NCBI GenBank assembly: GCA_002404215.1
Contig: DHJG01000163.1
Coordinates: 15,299-20,531, forward strand
Source: Desulfosporosinus sp. UBA4726
Lineage (GTDB): Bacteria; Bacillota; Desulfitobacteriia; Desulfitobacteriales; Desulfitobacteriaceae
Reading direction: 5' to 3'
Length of the DNA: 5,233 nucleotides
Every line of letters starts with the position of its first letter. Positions within the stretch are counted from its first letter, which is position 1. The position numbers and the translations under genes are program-made. Shown here one piece after another: positions 4,977 to 5,233 of this stretch. The notes under the pieces are model-generated. The model made no database searches and was not told the DNA's origin. It was given only the letters and a program-made list of their open reading frames with translations.

Positions 4977-5233
4977 ATGACGAAACCAGTAAGCCTTGAA
5001 AAGAAAGAAATTCCAGTCTATGGCATGAGCTGTCAGCATTGCGTCAACCACGTAACTAAGATTTTAGAAAAATTCCCGAGTATGGGGCATGTCCAGGTGT
5101 CGTTAGAGGATTCAAAGGCTACTTTTGATTGGGACCCGGATAAGGTTAATTTATTGGATATTCGTAGAGAAATTGAGGAAGCTGGCTATTCCATGGAAAA
5201 GCCAGTAGAAGAAAAGATAGAACAAAAGATAGA
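4977..5233 (+). CDS. copA: HMA-domain copper protein, probably CopA P-type ATPase (partial)
   Basis: The first 85 codons of a gene that continues past the right edge. A heavy-metal-associated ferredoxin-like domain occupies about residues 11-75, with the Cu(I)-binding GMSCQHC at 16-22 (C19 and C22) and the expected later strand ATFDWDPDKVN and helix REIEEAGYSME. The frame stays open after the domain into a charged linker (EKPVEEKIEQKI). A free CopZ chaperone is usually only about 70 residues, so an N-terminal domain of a CopA copper-exporting P1B-ATPase or a multi-HMA protein is more likely. The ATG has AGGGGAGGG (4961-4969) 7 nt upstream and lies 25 nt after the csoR stop, so it is in the csoR operon and should be derepressed by copper. 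The gene symbol is tentative because the catalytic part is not visible; an elongated CopZ remains possible. Confidence 0.75.
   Translation, partial: MTKPVSLEKKEIPVYGMSCQHCVNHVTKILEKFPSMGHVQVSLEDSKATFDWDPDKVNLLDIRREIEEAGYSMEKPVEEKIEQKI

Noticed and set aside
1..5233. tRNA, rRNA, CRISPR array, riboswitch
   Set aside because: I found no cloverleaf, no ribosomal RNA sequence, no regularly spaced repeats, and no recognisable riboswitch core on either strand.

Overview
The window looks like chromosomal DNA from a Gram-positive, moderately low-GC bacterium, most likely a spore-forming clostridium of the Desulfosporosinus/Desulfitobacterium type. This rests on strong G-rich Shine-Dalgarno sites (AGGGGG, AAAGGGGG, AAGGAGG), TTG and GTG starts, a lipoprotein-type CAP protein, and a CsoR-HMA copper locus. 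The genus is an inference from overall style, not from a marker gene.

Left part (minus strand). A CAP/SCP-domain exported protein (GTG start, 2320 down to 1283) is followed 139 nt downstream by an FAD-dependent oxidoreductase of the geranylgeranyl-reductase/FixC-like type. The oxidoreductase most plausibly starts at a TTG at 1143, not at the first ATG of the open frame. Positions 1-71 may hold the tail of a convergent plus-strand gene.

Middle part (plus strand). A 290-nt divergent intergenic region separates the CAP gene from a 412-aa Bcr/CflA-type drug-efflux MFS transporter. It carries a hairpin with a bulged T that looks like a solitary IS200/IS605-family transposon end. A small single-domain cupin with an all-histidine metal site follows the transporter and is probably co-transcribed with it.

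Right part (plus strand). A 342-nt gene-free stretch (4265-4606) is rich in dyad symmetry. It holds a perfect 38-bp AT-rich palindrome (probable bidirectional terminator), a GC-rich cluster of overlapping inverted repeats, and a promoter whose spacer carries a G6-centred palindromic operator. That promoter drives a copper-sensing CsoR repressor. Beginning 25 nt after the csoR stop is the start of an HMA-domain protein that runs off the window, probably a CopA copper P-type ATPase. Together these form an autoregulated copper-efflux operon.

I do not see a convincing new multi-gene system. The observations most worth checking are the isolated IS200/IS605-like end, the palindrome-dense gap at 4265-4606, and the Cys/His-rich N-terminal tail of the CsoR protein.
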